Source: Spirirestis rafaelensis WJT71-NPBG6 (GTDB lineage: Bacteria; Cyanobacteriota; Cyanobacteriia; Cyanobacteriales; Nostocaceae). From it: a DNA stretch of 64,000 nucleotides. Within the stretch, counting starts at the first letter, position 1; the number at the start of each line of letters is the position of its first letter. A model generated the notes under the pieces. The model was not told the DNA's origin, did not search any database, and worked only from the letters and a program-made list of their open reading frames with translations. The translations under genes were made by a program, and so were the position numbers. Location: assembly GCA_019359015.1 (NCBI GenBank), contig JAHHID010000027.1:1-64000 (forward strand), given 5' to 3'. Positions 26,685-37,085 of this stretch are shown here, piece by piece.

Positions 26685-27233
26685 CTATAGGTAAGGAGAC
26701 AAACTGCGAATTTTGAATTTTTCAAACTTCATCGGGAACCCGTTTCCCTCAGGTGAGGCACACATCACACCTACATTCACCGTTTCAACCGAAGTCAGAT
26801 ACGCCAGCCTCAGCATAGTATATTCAGTGCCATCCAAAGAGTATTGCACCTCTACAGCAGTTCCTCGTCGATTTACACGCATCCAAATCATAGATGGATT
26901 ATGTGGCATTGGCACAACAGACCAATCGGAGTAATTGCGTGTCACCACAGCGCTAATTTGTTGCACACCATCAACAAATTCAACCCCACATTTTAACCAA
27001 TTAAACTCATCTAAACGCACCATTAATCCAGCTTGATCATATAAATCTCGATACTCACCGCTGACTTTCACCTCAACAATAAAGTCTCCCTGAATTTGTT
27101 GATAAAAAAAGTGACCATTATCTCTGATAAAGCCGTAATGAGTTTGCCGCCAGAAATCTGTTTTTGCTCCCGAACTAATAGCGATCGCATCATCTTGTAC
27201 ATTCCAAACAGGCGGTTCGTTGTACCATTTCAT
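26685..27233 (-). CDS. DUF1349 (concanavalin-like) protein
   Basis: A 182-residue protein of the DUF1349 family, with a jelly-roll/concanavalin-type fold. It begins MKWYNEPPVWNVQDDAIAI and contains TDFWRQTHYGFIRDNGHFF, the DQAGLMVRLDEFNWLKCGVEF core and VGVMCASPEGNGFPMKFEKF, all usual for the family. Members are often described as carbohydrate-binding-like or as regulation-of-enolase-like; no enzyme activity is established. It is read in the urease direction, between the coq4-like gene and ureC. No signal peptide is seen, so it is probably cytoplasmic. Confidence 0.85.
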   Translation of the reverse strand: MKWYNEPPVWNVQDDAIAISSGAKTDFWRQTHYGFIRDNGHFFYQQIQGDFIVEVKVSGEYRDLYDQAGLMVRLDEFNWLKCGVEFVDGVQQISAVVTRNYSDWSVVPMPHNPSMIWMRVNRRGTAVEVQYSLDGTEYTMLRLAYLTSVETVNVGVMCASPEGNGFPMKFEKFKIRSLSPYL

Positions 27234-27323
27234 CGCTGTTGAATCCTTATACCCAAAAACATCTGACGAGCCATTTTATAAGTCATTACCTAATTTCTCT
27301 TATCTGTTGAATTTCAGATGCGC

Positions 27324-28028
27324 TTAAGGAGTATAAACCGGCATTGGTTCAACTCCTAATTCACTCCTCCATTCTGATAAAGGCTTATCCCAATGTTCTT
27401 CCCACTTTTGCGCCAATAAGGGTTTAGCTTTCGACCCCATTTTATATCCCGCAGCAACACGGTCTAATAAATTGTCCAGATTTTCTGGTTCTTTCAGCGT
27501 TTTTAATAATCCTCCAGCTAACAGGATAACTGGCAAAGGTAGACGAGTTTGAGCGAGACTAAATGCTTGCAATCCCAGTTCGCCAATTGAATCAGTACCA
27601 AAACCTGTAACTATATGCCAAATATCATGAGCTTGTCTCATGCGTAAAAGAATATAGCTGATATCGTCTTCCACTTTGATTTTGCGGTAGAAATCTGGAG
27701 TGAAATTTGATTCTTTGATGTAAGATGCGTAGGTATGTCCTAAGCTACCTTCGGGATACTTTAATAAATTTTCTATATCTGGGGTTGGAGCAATATAACG
27801 TTCGTTGACAATCTGCTCAACTTCCGGCGCAGATTTTACGTATTTGACTGCCATTTTAGTGGCATCTGTGTTACGCATTCCCTCAACAATGTCAAAAACA
27901 GATTCTGTTTGACTAGGATCTCTCAATAAAGAAATAAATCCTTTTAGTACAGTTAAATATTCAAGATTCAACCGGGGTAAAGCTACTAATAACATAGGTC
28001 TAAGTTGTTTTTTTGCTAAATTTTCCAA
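27324..28028 (-). CDS. COQ4-like protein
   Basis: A 234-residue COQ4 family protein. The diagnostic metal motif HDxxH-x11-E is complete: HDIWHIVTGFGTDSIGE (about residues 134-150). LGHTYASYIKESNF and the C-terminal GYKMGSKAKPLLAQKWEEHWD also fit. In eukaryotes COQ4 acts in ubiquinone synthesis; cyanobacteria make plastoquinone and phylloquinone instead, so the substrate here is unclear. It begins with TTG 5 bases after the ureB stop (an in-frame ATG lies at 27995), so it is probably translated from the urease transcript. Whether it aids urease or merely shares the operon is unknown. Confidence 0.88.
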   Translation of the reverse strand: MENLAKKQLRPMLLVALPRLNLEYLTVLKGFISLLRDPSQTESVFDIVEGMRNTDATKMAVKYVKSAPEVEQIVNERYIAPTPDIENLLKYPEGSLGHTYASYIKESNFTPDFYRKIKVEDDISYILLRMRQAHDIWHIVTGFGTDSIGELGLQAFSLAQTRLPLPVILLAGGLLKTLKEPENLDNLLDRVAAGYKMGSKAKPLLAQKWEEHWDKPLSEWRSELGVEPMPVYTP

Positions 28029-28033
28029 CTTGC

Positions 28034-28339
28034 TTACAGCTGATCATTGATTTTAGCATTGAAGCCGTATACTTGACGGCTACCAACTAACGGGACTAAA
28101 GTCACTTCTTTTTCATCCCCAGGTTCAAACCTCACAGCAGTCCCCGCAGGAATATCAAGACGCATTCCTCGCGCTTGTTCTCTGTCAAAATTTAAAGCCG
28201 CGTTAACTTCAAAAAAGTGAAAATGCGAACCAACTTGAATTGGTCTATCTCCTGTATTTGCCACCAGCAATCTTACAGTATGACGACCTGCATTAAGTTC
28301 TATTTCCCCTTCTGGTGTAATAATTTCCCCTGGAATCAT
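28034..28339 (-). CDS. ureB: urease subunit beta
   Basis: Non-catalytic structural subunit of urease, 101 residues. The start [19 protein letters not shown] and the conserved [19 protein letters not shown] and [20 protein letters not shown] are diagnostic. It lies 31 bases after ureA on the same strand and 5 bases before the coq4-like start. It assembles with UreA and UreC into the (ABC)3 enzyme. Confidence 0.97.
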   Translation of the reverse strand: MIPGEIITPEGEIELNAGRHTVRLLVANTGDRPIQVGSHFHFFEVNAALNFDREQARGMRLDIPAGTAVRFEPGDEKEVTLVPLVGSRQVYGFNAKINDQL

Positions 28340-28370
28340 AGTTTGCGCCTCTGCTACGACTGCGTGAGCT

Positions 28371-28673
28371 TTATCTAATAGGATTATGCACCGTTACCAA
28401 CTTTGTCCCATCAGGAAAAGTTGCTTCCACCTGCACTTCATGCACCATTTCTGGCACACCTTCCATCACATCATCTTGCCTCAAGAGAGTTGCACCATAA
28501 CTCATTAATTCAGCAACAGTTTGTCCATCTCGCGCACCTTCTAAAATAGCAGCAGAAATATAAGCCACAGCTTCCGGATAATTCAACTTCAAACCTCTTT
28601 CTTTGCGTCTTTCAGCTAACAACGCAGCTGTAAAAATCAATAACTTATCTTTTTCCTGCGGCGTAAGTTGCAT
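28371..28673 (-). CDS. ureA: urease subunit gamma
   Basis: Small structural subunit of urease, 100 residues, full length. It begins [20 protein letters not shown] and contains [20 protein letters not shown] and [20 protein letters not shown], all canonical. It follows ureD by about 57 bases (a CT-rich spacer with ttttctc repeats) and precedes ureB. Confidence 0.97.
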   Translation of the reverse strand: MQLTPQEKDKLLIFTAALLAERRKERGLKLNYPEAVAYISAAILEGARDGQTVAELMSYGATLLRQDDVMEGVPEMVHEVQVEATFPDGTKLVTVHNPIR

Positions 28674-28730
28674 TTCTACCTCTTTTCTCTTTTCTCTTTT
28701 CTCTCTGTCCTCTGCGTCTCTGCGGTTCGT

Positions 28731-29576
28731 TTAAATTTGCCAAACTCTGGGTATACAATTTCCACGACTTGAAAAAGACATCCGCAGCAGTTGCCAAACA
28801 TCAATAAACCAGTTTCTCACCTCAGATGTGGAACAACCACGATATCGACACAAAAATCCATTTTCTAAACGAGTAACCCCAGCTTCACCTTTTCCACACC
28901 ACAAATTGCGTGCTTTCTCAACTATTTCCGCGCTCACGACACCTCCCACCCAAACTAGATTACCTGTAATTGGTTGCCCAGCCAAGCCGTGGGGACTGTG
29001 GAAAACTTCTTCACTACCCGGTAGCCATTGTCTATCAATCCACAACGGTTTGCCTTGCTGCCAAATTTCAGTATGATTGCGCCATTCTCCTTGCACAAAT
29101 TTCTCACCTCTAGCACTGCGACCAAATCGAGTAATTTCCCAGCTTAAATAACTAGCTCCGGTAGCTAATTCTAGCCGTAAATCTTGCCGATAAATTGCGC
29201 CGTTAAAAACAATAGTTTCTTGGGGCAACCATTCCAAAGAAGCGCCAGCATCAACTTCTATTTTGATGCTTTGTTTTGCTTGAGTGTTGTTACTGCGATA
29301 AATTTTACTAGCAGCGGCTGTAGTAATTAATGCTTGGGTGTTGGGTTGGAGGTGAAAATCAAGAGAAAGGCGATCGCCTCCCACAACGCCCCCAGCCGTA
29401 TGTAAAATGACGCTATGACAAACTTGCTGCCCTTCTGGATAAAATGGGCGCTGTACCTTCAGTGGGGCTTGATGGGAGTTATGAATTAGGGCAGTTGTCC
29501 CCAAGCGATCGGCATACACTAAATTCAGTTTGCCATGCCAGCCAGCATCAACTTCTTTTTCTATAATATTGCTCAT
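28731..29576 (-). CDS. ureD: urease accessory protein UreD
   Basis: Accessory protein for nickel insertion and lysine carbamylation, acting as a scaffold that binds apo-urease together with UreF and UreG. The 281-residue sequence has the family landmarks: PEGQQVCHSVILHTAGGVVG with GDRLSLDF, ALITTAAASKIYRSN, LEWLPQETIVFNGA and LSWEITRFGRSARGE. The C-terminus is somewhat divergent (SSRGNCIPRVWQI). It is the first gene of the minus-strand urease operon, and the promoter should lie in the roughly 230 AT-rich bases upstream. Confidence 0.95.
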   Translation of the reverse strand: MSNIIEKEVDAGWHGKLNLVYADRLGTTALIHNSHQAPLKVQRPFYPEGQQVCHSVILHTAGGVVGGDRLSLDFHLQPNTQALITTAAASKIYRSNNTQAKQSIKIEVDAGASLEWLPQETIVFNGAIYRQDLRLELATGASYLSWEITRFGRSARGEKFVQGEWRNHTEIWQQGKPLWIDRQWLPGSEEVFHSPHGLAGQPITGNLVWVGGVVSAEIVEKARNLWCGKGEAGVTRLENGFLCRYRGCSTSEVRNWFIDVWQLLRMSFSSRGNCIPRVWQI

Positions 29577-29804
29577 TTTTGAGCCAAAATCACGTAATCA
29601 TCTAAAATATAATTTATATTATGATTAATAATCTTATATTTTTTCGCCAGTTCAGTATTTATATCTCTCGTCTTGATTAGCAAAAATACGAAGTACCTTC
29701 AGAATATCCTTCATCAGGTGGTTTTGCAATTTTGAAGCTTGATATTATGTTGAATAATTATCAAAGATTAGCGCTTATACGCTAAATAATTTGCATTATT
29801 GCTG
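29577..29804. promoter_or_regulatory. probable urease operon promoter region
   Basis: AT-rich spacer upstream of ureD with no gene. In many cyanobacteria urease and urea-uptake genes respond to nitrogen through NtcA, but I could not find a clean GTA-N8-TAC site here by eye. The region is marked only because transcription of the operon must begin in it. Confidence 0.35.
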
Positions 29805-29845
29805 AAAATATGGGGCATTAGCTTTAGCGTAACGCCCCATATTTT
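29805..29845 (-). terminator. hairpin after the methyltransferase gene
   Basis: aaaatatggggc (29805-29816) and gccccatatttt (29834-29845) are perfect 12-base arms around a 17-base loop. On the minus strand the right arm comes first, and the hairpin ends in TTTT. It lies 29 bases beyond the methyltransferase stop and is a plausible intrinsic terminator separating it from ureD. Confidence 0.65.
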
Positions 29846-29873
29846 CTAACTGATCAACTTACCGTTTTGAACT

Positions 29874-30653
29874 TTAAATTGCTTCCAAAATATGCACACT
29901 AGTGCTATCAACCATATAAACAAAACCATGCTCATTAACAAAGCGTTCATATAATTCTTGTAAACTAACAACGAGTTGCTGCTGCATTATTCCATTACGA
30001 GGAACGTAAGAATAACTCATAGTACGACCAATTAGCCCAGTTAAGTCTAATTCTTGCCGATGAACAAAAGTATGTTCGGTTATGTTAATAAAATGGAGAC
30101 TTGCTAATATTGGTTTTATAGACTTAATCCGCTCCTGTACTGGACCACTATTCGATGCTGCACGTATTAAGTGGTTATATTCACCAGTAAAAGGATCTTC
30201 TTGAGCGCGGTGATTCCACACTACAGCTAACCGTCCTGATGGTTTCAAAATGCGATGGAACTCTGATAAAGTTAGTTCTGGGTTAAACCAATGAAAAGCT
30301 TGAAAACTAGTTACTAAATCTACCGATGCATCAGCTAAGTTAGTAACTTCTGCTGTTCCATCTCGAAATTCAACTAATGGATGTGGTTCAGCCACTTCTC
30401 TCATCGCTGCATTTGGTTCAACAGCAATGACGCTAACTCCGCGTTCACCTAACAACCGCGAGGAAATACCAGTACCCGCACCAATATCAGCTGCTAAAAG
30501 TTGCGTCGGTGGTGCTAACCCTTCCAAGATAATATCAATTGCTGCGGCTGGGTAGCTTGGTCGATAGTTTACATAATCCGCTGCTCTGTCAGAGAATCGG
30601 GTTAGTGGATTGAGGGTATATAGGGGTGTTGTTTCCGGGTTCGTTTGGCTCAT
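29874..30653 (-). CDS. class I SAM-dependent methyltransferase
   Basis: A 259-residue methyltransferase with the Rossmann-type SAM domain in the first 160 residues: motif I AADIGAGTGISSRLL, the acidic VIAVEPNAAM, the adenine-contacting FRDGTAEVTNLAD and motif IV-like VDLVTSFQAFHWFN. The C-terminal part (LTGLIGRTMSYSYVP) resembles the small-molecule or trans-aconitate-type enzymes rather than RNA or protein methylases. The substrate is unknown. It is read away from the histidine kinase, with a 240-base divergent region that holds an inverted-repeat element. Confidence 0.88.
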   Translation of the reverse strand: MSQTNPETTPLYTLNPLTRFSDRAADYVNYRPSYPAAAIDIILEGLAPPTQLLAADIGAGTGISSRLLGERGVSVIAVEPNAAMREVAEPHPLVEFRDGTAEVTNLADASVDLVTSFQAFHWFNPELTLSEFHRILKPSGRLAVVWNHRAQEDPFTGEYNHLIRAASNSGPVQERIKSIKPILASLHFINITEHTFVHRQELDLTGLIGRTMSYSYVPRNGIMQQQLVVSLQELYERFVNEHGFVYMVDSTSVHILEAI

Positions 30654-30742
30654 TGGTGTGGGATGGAAAAAAATCTAAGTAATCTTATTAAGGTAAGTTA
30701 ATTACCCATACTAATAAATATTTTCCAGAGTTTTACGGGAAC

Positions 30743-30878
30743 TATAAAGTTACTTCTCCTGAAAAATACCTGCCACGGATAAATCGAGAACGCAAAAACG
30801 CATAAAAAACAGGAGAGGTTGAAAGAAGCTGGTTCTGTGGCATTTACACAACTGAATTGGTTGTGAAGTAACTTTATA
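30743..30878. mobile_element. 136-bp MITE-like element with TA-type ends
   Basis: A 14-base perfect inverted repeat, tataaagttacttc at the left (30743-30756) and gaagtaactttata at the right (30865-30878), bounds a non-coding stretch. If the outermost TA on each side is the duplicated target, the ends are TAAAGTTACTTC, the pattern of IS630/Tc1-type MITEs. It fills most of the divergent promoter space between the methyltransferase and the histidine kinase. No second copy is in the window. Confidence 0.55.
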
Positions 30879-30892
30879 CATTCCTCTTGACA

Positions 30893-33193
30893 ATGCAGTT
30901 GAACCCCAGAAACACCCATCCTGCTAAGAAAACTAAATCGATACCTCTGCGCTTGATTCTTGTCGTTCCTTTTGTGCTGCAAATATTTGCGGCTGTAGGG
31001 TTGGTGGGATATCTTTCGTTTAAAAATGGGCAACAAGCAGTTAATGACCTTGCCAATCAGCTAATAGACAAAGCAAGTCAACAAGTTGATGGACATTTGG
31101 ATACTTATTTGGCGTTACCACAGCAACTCAACCAAATGAATATGGATGCAATTTCCGCCGGACAATTGGACTTCAACAATCCCAAGGCGAGCGAGCAGTA
31201 TTTTTGGCGACAAGCTAAAGCTTTCAAGAATCTCAGCTACATTGGCTACGCTTTACCTGATGGCAGAGAATCAGGGGCTGGGCGTTGGCTCAATAATGTG
31301 GATCTGCTAATCTACGATAACCTTTCTGGAGATGGTAAAAGTTCAGACTACATATCCGATGAGAAGGGAAACCGCGTCAGACTTGTGCAAACCTATGACT
31401 ATGACCCGATAGCAGATTACTGGAAAGAAATGAGTCAAGCGGGTAAACCCATTTGGAGTAGCATCAAATCCGCAGGGATCACTAATGTGAAGAGCGCCAA
31501 TACGGCAGCAGCTATTTCTACCAAATATACTACTGCAATTGAGAATTATATCACTGTCTCTGCCAGATCCCCGTTATATGACAAAAACCAAAAGCTATTT
31601 TGTGTTGTCAATGTTGATCTGCTGCTAACTAATATTAGTGAGTTTCTTCGTAGTTTAAAGATCAGCCCCTCCGGGCAAGTCTTCATTATCGAGCGCGATG
31701 GAATGCTAGTAGGTAGTTCAAGTTCGGATTCTATCCTTTATCGAGTAAATGATAAAACAGAACGGTTTAGCGCCCTTAATAGTCCCGACCCATTGATTGG
31801 CAGCATTGCTGGTGAGTTGAAAAAAAGGTTTAGTAATTTCCAATCCATCCAAGACAATCAAGAGCTTAAGATTACCTTCAACGGGCAACGTCAATTTATC
31901 CAAGTGAAACCGTGGCAAGATGAGTATGGTTTAGACTGGCTTGTGGTTGTGACAGTGCCGGAATCCGACTTTATGGCACAAATTAACGCCAATACTCGCA
32001 CAACTATTTTTTTATGTGTAGGAGCATTGGTAGTTGCAATTTTATTAGGAATGTATACAGCTGGCTGGATTACTCAGCCTATTTTGCTTTTGAGTCAAGC
32101 CTCCGAAGCATTAGCCAAGCGAGCTGCGCTAGCGGATTTCGCTACTGGAAAACTAGATCAAACTATAGAAGAAACTAGTGTCAAAGAAGTGAATATTCTT
32201 GCTCACTCTTTTAACCGGATGGCACAGCAATTGCAAGATTATTTTATAGCTTTAGAGAAAACTAATCAACAATTGGAACAGACAAACGAAGTTTTAGAAG
32301 TTCGTGTTAGTCAAAGGACAGAAGAACTTTCTCAAACACTCCACGAACTACAACAAGCGCAAGCTCAGTTAGTGCAAAACGAAAAAATGTCAGCACTGGG
32401 ACAAATGATTGCCGGTATAGCACATGAAATTAATAACCCAGTCAATTTTATCCACGGCAACCTAACCTATATAAATGAGTATACACAAGACCTTCTGCAA
32501 GTGCTTGAAGCGTATAAACAACATTACGCAAATCCACCTCAATCACTTCAAGAATTACTTGATGAAACTGATATCAACTTTATCACCGAAGATTTAACTA
32601 AAATTCTTCAGTCGATGAAAGTTGGTACAACTCGCATTCGGGAAATTGTCTTATCACTGCGAAGCTTTTCGCGTTTAGATGAAGCCGAATTTAAAGAAGC
32701 GGATATTCACGAAGGCATCGACAATACATTAATGATTTTACAGCATCGCTTCAAGGCACAAAATTACCAAAAAGAAATTAAAATTATTAAAGAATACGGA
32801 AAATTGCCTCTTATTGAATGCTATGCAGGACAGTTAAATCAGGTATTTATGAACTTAATTACAAATGCGATTGATGCACTAGAAGAAGAAATAGAAAATT
32901 GTAAAGCAGCTAGCGATTCTAAATTACCCACAATTTGGATTCATACCGAAATAACACATGCAAATAAGGTATTAATTTCAATTCGTGACAATGGCGTAGG
33001 TATTCCAGAGAACATTCGCCCCAAATTATTTAATCCTTTCTTTACTACTAAAGCCGTAGGTAAAGGAACTGGCTTAGGATTATCTATCAGCTATCAAATT
33101 GTAGTTGAAAAGCATCGCGGTCAACTGTGGTGTGATTCAATACTAGGGCAAGGTACAAAGTTTGCGATTGAGATACCGCTAAAGCCAAGTTGA
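30893..33193 (+). CDS. membrane sensor histidine kinase (Cache-HAMP-HisKA-HATPase)
   Basis: A sensor kinase of 766 residues from ATG at 30893. A first membrane span (about residues 17-42) leads to a large extracytoplasmic double-Cache-like sensor (about 45-355, with [23 protein letters not shown] and [17 protein letters not shown]), then a second span near 362-385. A HAMP domain follows, with an odd extra RAALADFAT just before GKLDQTI, then a coiled coil and the kinase: H-box [13 protein letters not shown]-box [17 protein letters not shown] and [13 protein letters not shown]. In this long-linker group the receiver is on another protein; none is adjacent. It should sense a small molecule outside the cytoplasm. 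Confidence 0.92.
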   Translation: MQLNPRNTHPAKKTKSIPLRLILVVPFVLQIFAAVGLVGYLSFKNGQQAVNDLANQLIDKASQQVDGHLDTYLALPQQLNQMNMDAISAGQLDFNNPKASEQYFWRQAKAFKNLSYIGYALPDGRESGAGRWLNNVDLLIYDNLSGDGKSSDYISDEKGNRVRLVQTYDYDPIADYWKEMSQAGKPIWSSIKSAGITNVKSANTAAAISTKYTTAIENYITVSARSPLYDKNQKLFCVVNVDLLLTNISEFLRSLKISPSGQVFIIERDGMLVGSSSSDSILYRVNDKTERFSALNSPDPLIGSIAGELKKRFSNFQSIQDNQELKITFNGQRQFIQVKPWQDEYGLDWLVVVTVPESDFMAQINANTRTTIFLCVGALVVAILLGMYTAGWITQPILLLSQASEALAKRAALADFATGKLDQTIEETSVKEVNILAHSFNRMAQQLQDYFIALEKTNQQLEQTNEVLEVRVSQRTEELSQTLHELQQAQAQLVQNEKMSALGQMIAGIAHEINNPVNFIHGNLTYINEYTQDLLQVLEAYKQHYANPPQSLQELLDETDINFITEDLTKILQSMKVGTTRIREIVLSLRSFSRLDEAEFKEADIHEGIDNTLMILQHRFKAQNYQKEIKIIKEYGKLPLIECYAGQLNQVFMNLITNAIDALEEEIENCKAASDSKLPTIWIHTEITHANKVLISIRDNGVGIPENIRPKLFNPFFTTKAVGKGTGLGLSISYQIVVEKHRGQLWCDSILGQGTKFAIEIPLKPS

Positions 33194-33310
33194 TAGGCAA
33201 AATTATGAGACTGCGTAGACGCATAGCGCCTTGTCGCAAGATATCTGTCTAATTACAAAAATTAATATAATAGCAATTAACGTGCCTATTAAAAATAGTA
33301 ATTCCATACA

Positions 33311-33505
33311 ATCCTAGAAAGATTACTTAATATCGACATTGACAAATTACTATAAGGCGTTTATTTAGCAACATCAGATAAGCTTCAAGGTTTAATTACT
33401 CAACAACTGACAGATGCTGAGACTTTATAAATTGCTCGTAATGTAGCGTTTAAGCTACTATAAGCACAATATCAGGATAAAAAACAGATTGCTTGCAACG
33501 AATAA
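33311..33505 (+). pseudogene. small decayed gene with three in-frame TAA codons
   Basis: In one frame the translation reads ILERLLNIDIDKLL*GVYLA, TSDKLQGLITQQLTDAETL*, IARNVAFKLL*AQYQDKK and QIACNE*. Coding character is clear, but TAA codons occur at 33353-33355, 33428-33430 and 33461-33463, each after a leucine codon and each one base change away from CAA or GAA. No family is recognised. It lies in the 470-base spacer between the kinase and the next gene and appears to be a recent pseudogene of at least 60 codons. Confidence 0.5.
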
Positions 33506-33664
33506 TAAATGGATTAATTGGGAGATTTAGAGGATAGTTGAATCTAAAAACGATCAATTATATTAATAATTATTATGAACAAATATCCGTATCTACCCTG
33601 AGCCTCATTGTTTGCTATAGATGATAACCTATATCAGTTTACAGAAACTGCTATTGAGGGCAAT

Positions 33665-34702
33665 ATGGTGAGTGTAATAGACAGCGAAAAATTATCTGAA
33701 CAAGTTTCTAATAGTTTCCAGAATGCAAAATACTTTTTGCATGAAAAGACTGGCAAGACATTTTACTCTATAACTGAATTAACTAATAAATCTCTCAGCA
33801 CTGCGTCAGAAACAGCTGAAAAGGCGAACAATTATTTAAACGAAAATGCTGGTAGATCAGTTAGTACCGCCACTGCGGCAACTGGTAGAACTGTTAATAA
33901 AGTTGCTGAAGTTACGGACAAGGCAAAAGGCTCTTTAAGTGAAGCAGCAGCCAAAGTAAGCGACATAGTAGCTGAAAAGACTAGCAAAGCTATTTATACT
34001 GTTACAGAAACCGCTGAACAGACTAAAGATTCATTGACTCAAACCGCAGTAAAAGCAGTTGATAATGTTAGCCTAGCAAGTAGTAAAGCGGTCAATAGCA
34101 TAAGTGAAAGTGCCAAGCAGGCGGAAAATTCAATAGTAGGAACGTTTGAAACAAGTAAGAATTCTCTAGAAGATACTATTCAAAAAGCAGAAAAAGTCAG
34201 TGCCGTAGCTTCCACAGCAATTGAAAATGCTGTTAATGATTTCATAAATCATCGATTGGATACACTAAAAATTTGGATTGATGATCATCCAACAATCTCC
34301 TGGACAATTAAATCACTAATATGGGGAGTTAATCACCCGATCTATAGCATAGTCATAATACTGTTAATTATTTTTCTTGTGTGGCAATTTTTTAAAGCCT
34401 TCAGTCGTTTGATTGAGAAAGGTTTATTAGTCACACTAATTGCCCCTTTCAAATTGGTTCAATCCTTATTCAAATTCAGCTTTAAACCCTTAAACATTTT
34501 TACAGGCAATTCCACTTCTGCCTTAACCTCGCAGCCAAACAACGAGCGACTAGCAAAACTTTTAACCAGGCTCGAAACAATTAAACAGGAGCAAAACGAG
34601 ATTCTACAGCAGATTACAGCTTTAGTCTCATCAAATAAATCAGGACTTACGCAACTGGCACATTTATCTGAAAACTGTCACATAGAATTAATATGGCTCT
34701 AA
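33665..34702 (+). CDS. long helical single-pass membrane protein with MITE-encoded C-terminus
   Basis: A 345-residue hypothetical protein from ATG at 33665 (an in-frame TTG is 57 bases upstream). Residues 15-190 are Ala/Ser/Thr/Lys-rich amphipathic 11-residue-like repeats (TAEKANNYL, VTDKAKGSLSEAA, TAEQTKDSL), like apolipoprotein or LEA-type helices. Then comes a membrane segment near 226-246 (HPIYSIVIILLIIFLVW) and a short coiled coil (LAKLLTRLETIKQEQNEIL). The final SGLTQLAHLSENCHIELIWL and the stop lie inside MITE copy 2; without it the gene would end at TAA right after VSSNK. Function unknown; a membrane-linked stress or scaffolding protein is possible. Confidence 0.65.
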   Translation: MVSVIDSEKLSEQVSNSFQNAKYFLHEKTGKTFYSITELTNKSLSTASETAEKANNYLNENAGRSVSTATAATGRTVNKVAEVTDKAKGSLSEAAAKVSDIVAEKTSKAIYTVTETAEQTKDSLTQTAVKAVDNVSLASSKAVNSISESAKQAENSIVGTFETSKNSLEDTIQKAEKVSAVASTAIENAVNDFINHRLDTLKIWIDDHPTISWTIKSLIWGVNHPIYSIVIILLIIFLVWQFFKAFSRLIEKGLLVTLIAPFKLVQSLFKFSFKPLNIFTGNSTSALTSQPNNERLAKLLTRLETIKQEQNEILQQITALVSSNKSGLTQLAHLSENCHIELIWL

Positions 34703-34791
34703 GGTTTATAAATCAATGCTTACAAGCATTTACGGCAAATTGAAATATATGTGCCAGTTGACCTTATATTGTGACGCTTGCGTAAGTCCTA
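34641..34791 (-). mobile_element. 151-bp MITE, copy 2
   Basis: Reverse-oriented copy of the element at 22761-22911, identical base for base as far as I can read. It is flanked by the 5-base direct repeat TAAAT (34636-34640 and 34792-34796). It is inserted exactly within the stop codon of the helical membrane protein: removing the element and one TAAAT restores AAT AAA TAA. The insertion adds 20 codons and a new TAA to that gene. Confidence 0.93.
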
Positions 34792-34908
34792 TAAATAACT
34801 TCTTCCTCCTCCACACTCAATACGGTTCGGATAAGCCTTCTTTCTCTCCCCCTGCTTGCCTCAACAGATAACTTTCCTAAGCGAACCGTATGCCTCCACA
34901 CTTGCAAC

Positions 34909-34941
34909 AAAAAAACAGCCGCCTCCACCAGGAGACGACTG
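34909..34941 (-). terminator. intrinsic terminator of groES-groEL
   Basis: On the minus strand, cagtcgtctcc-tggt-ggaggcggctg forms an 11-base-pair stem with two G-U pairs, followed at once by seven T residues. It starts 28 bases after the groEL stop and is a textbook Rho-independent terminator. Confidence 0.9.
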
Positions 34942-34968
34942 CTTTCAAAAATAGGGGACTATGAAATC

Positions 34969-36612
<1,644 letters not shown>

Positions 36613-36727
36613 CTACGTTCAACCTGCTATTTGTAAATTCGTTAATTGTTTAGTTGGAGCGTTGGAGCGTTGTTGGTTCGAGCGTTGTTGGTTATTCTAC
36701 TAACCACGAACCACGAACCATGAACTA

Positions 36728-37039
36728 CTAACTAACCACCGCTAAAATATCTTTTTCTGAAAGCAGGACATACTCGTCAGTGCCGAGTTTGATGTCGGTA
36801 CCAGCGTACTTAGAGTACAGCACCTTGTCACCGACCTTTACATCCAACGCCTGACGGCCACCGTCATCTTTGAGCTTGCCATCACCGATAGCAACCACTT
36901 CGCCTACTTGAGGCTTTTCTTTGGCTGTGTCGGGCAAATACAGACCACCTGCGGTCTTTTCTTCAGAGGCGCTCACTTTTACAAAAACGCGATCGCCCAA
37001 AGGTTTTACAGTAGAAACGCTTAGAGATACAGCTGCCAT
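36728..37039 (-). CDS. groES: co-chaperonin GroES
   Basis: 10-kDa lid of the chaperonin, 103 residues. It has [11 protein letters not shown], the mobile loop [20 protein letters not shown] and the C-terminal [16 protein letters not shown]. It is the first gene of the groESL operon, with a CIRCE operator 20 bases upstream of its start. Confidence 0.98.
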   Translation of the reverse strand: MAAVSLSVSTVKPLGDRVFVKVSASEEKTAGGLYLPDTAKEKPQVGEVVAIGDGKLKDDGGRQALDVKVGDKVLYSKYAGTDIKLGTDEYVLLSEKDILAVVS

Positions 37040-37058
37040 ACGATTTTCTCGCCTCCTA

Positions 37059-37085
37059 TTAGCACTCTCGACTCCTGAGTGCTAA
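37059..37085 (-). promoter_or_regulatory. CIRCE operator (HrcA site)
   Basis: TTAGCACTC (37059-37067), nine spacer bases, GAGTGCTAA (37077-37085): an exact match to the CIRCE consensus. The repressor HrcA binds it and releases on heat shock, so groESL here is under HrcA control. The site is 20 bases before the groES ATG, overlapping the expected transcript start. Confidence 0.96.
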
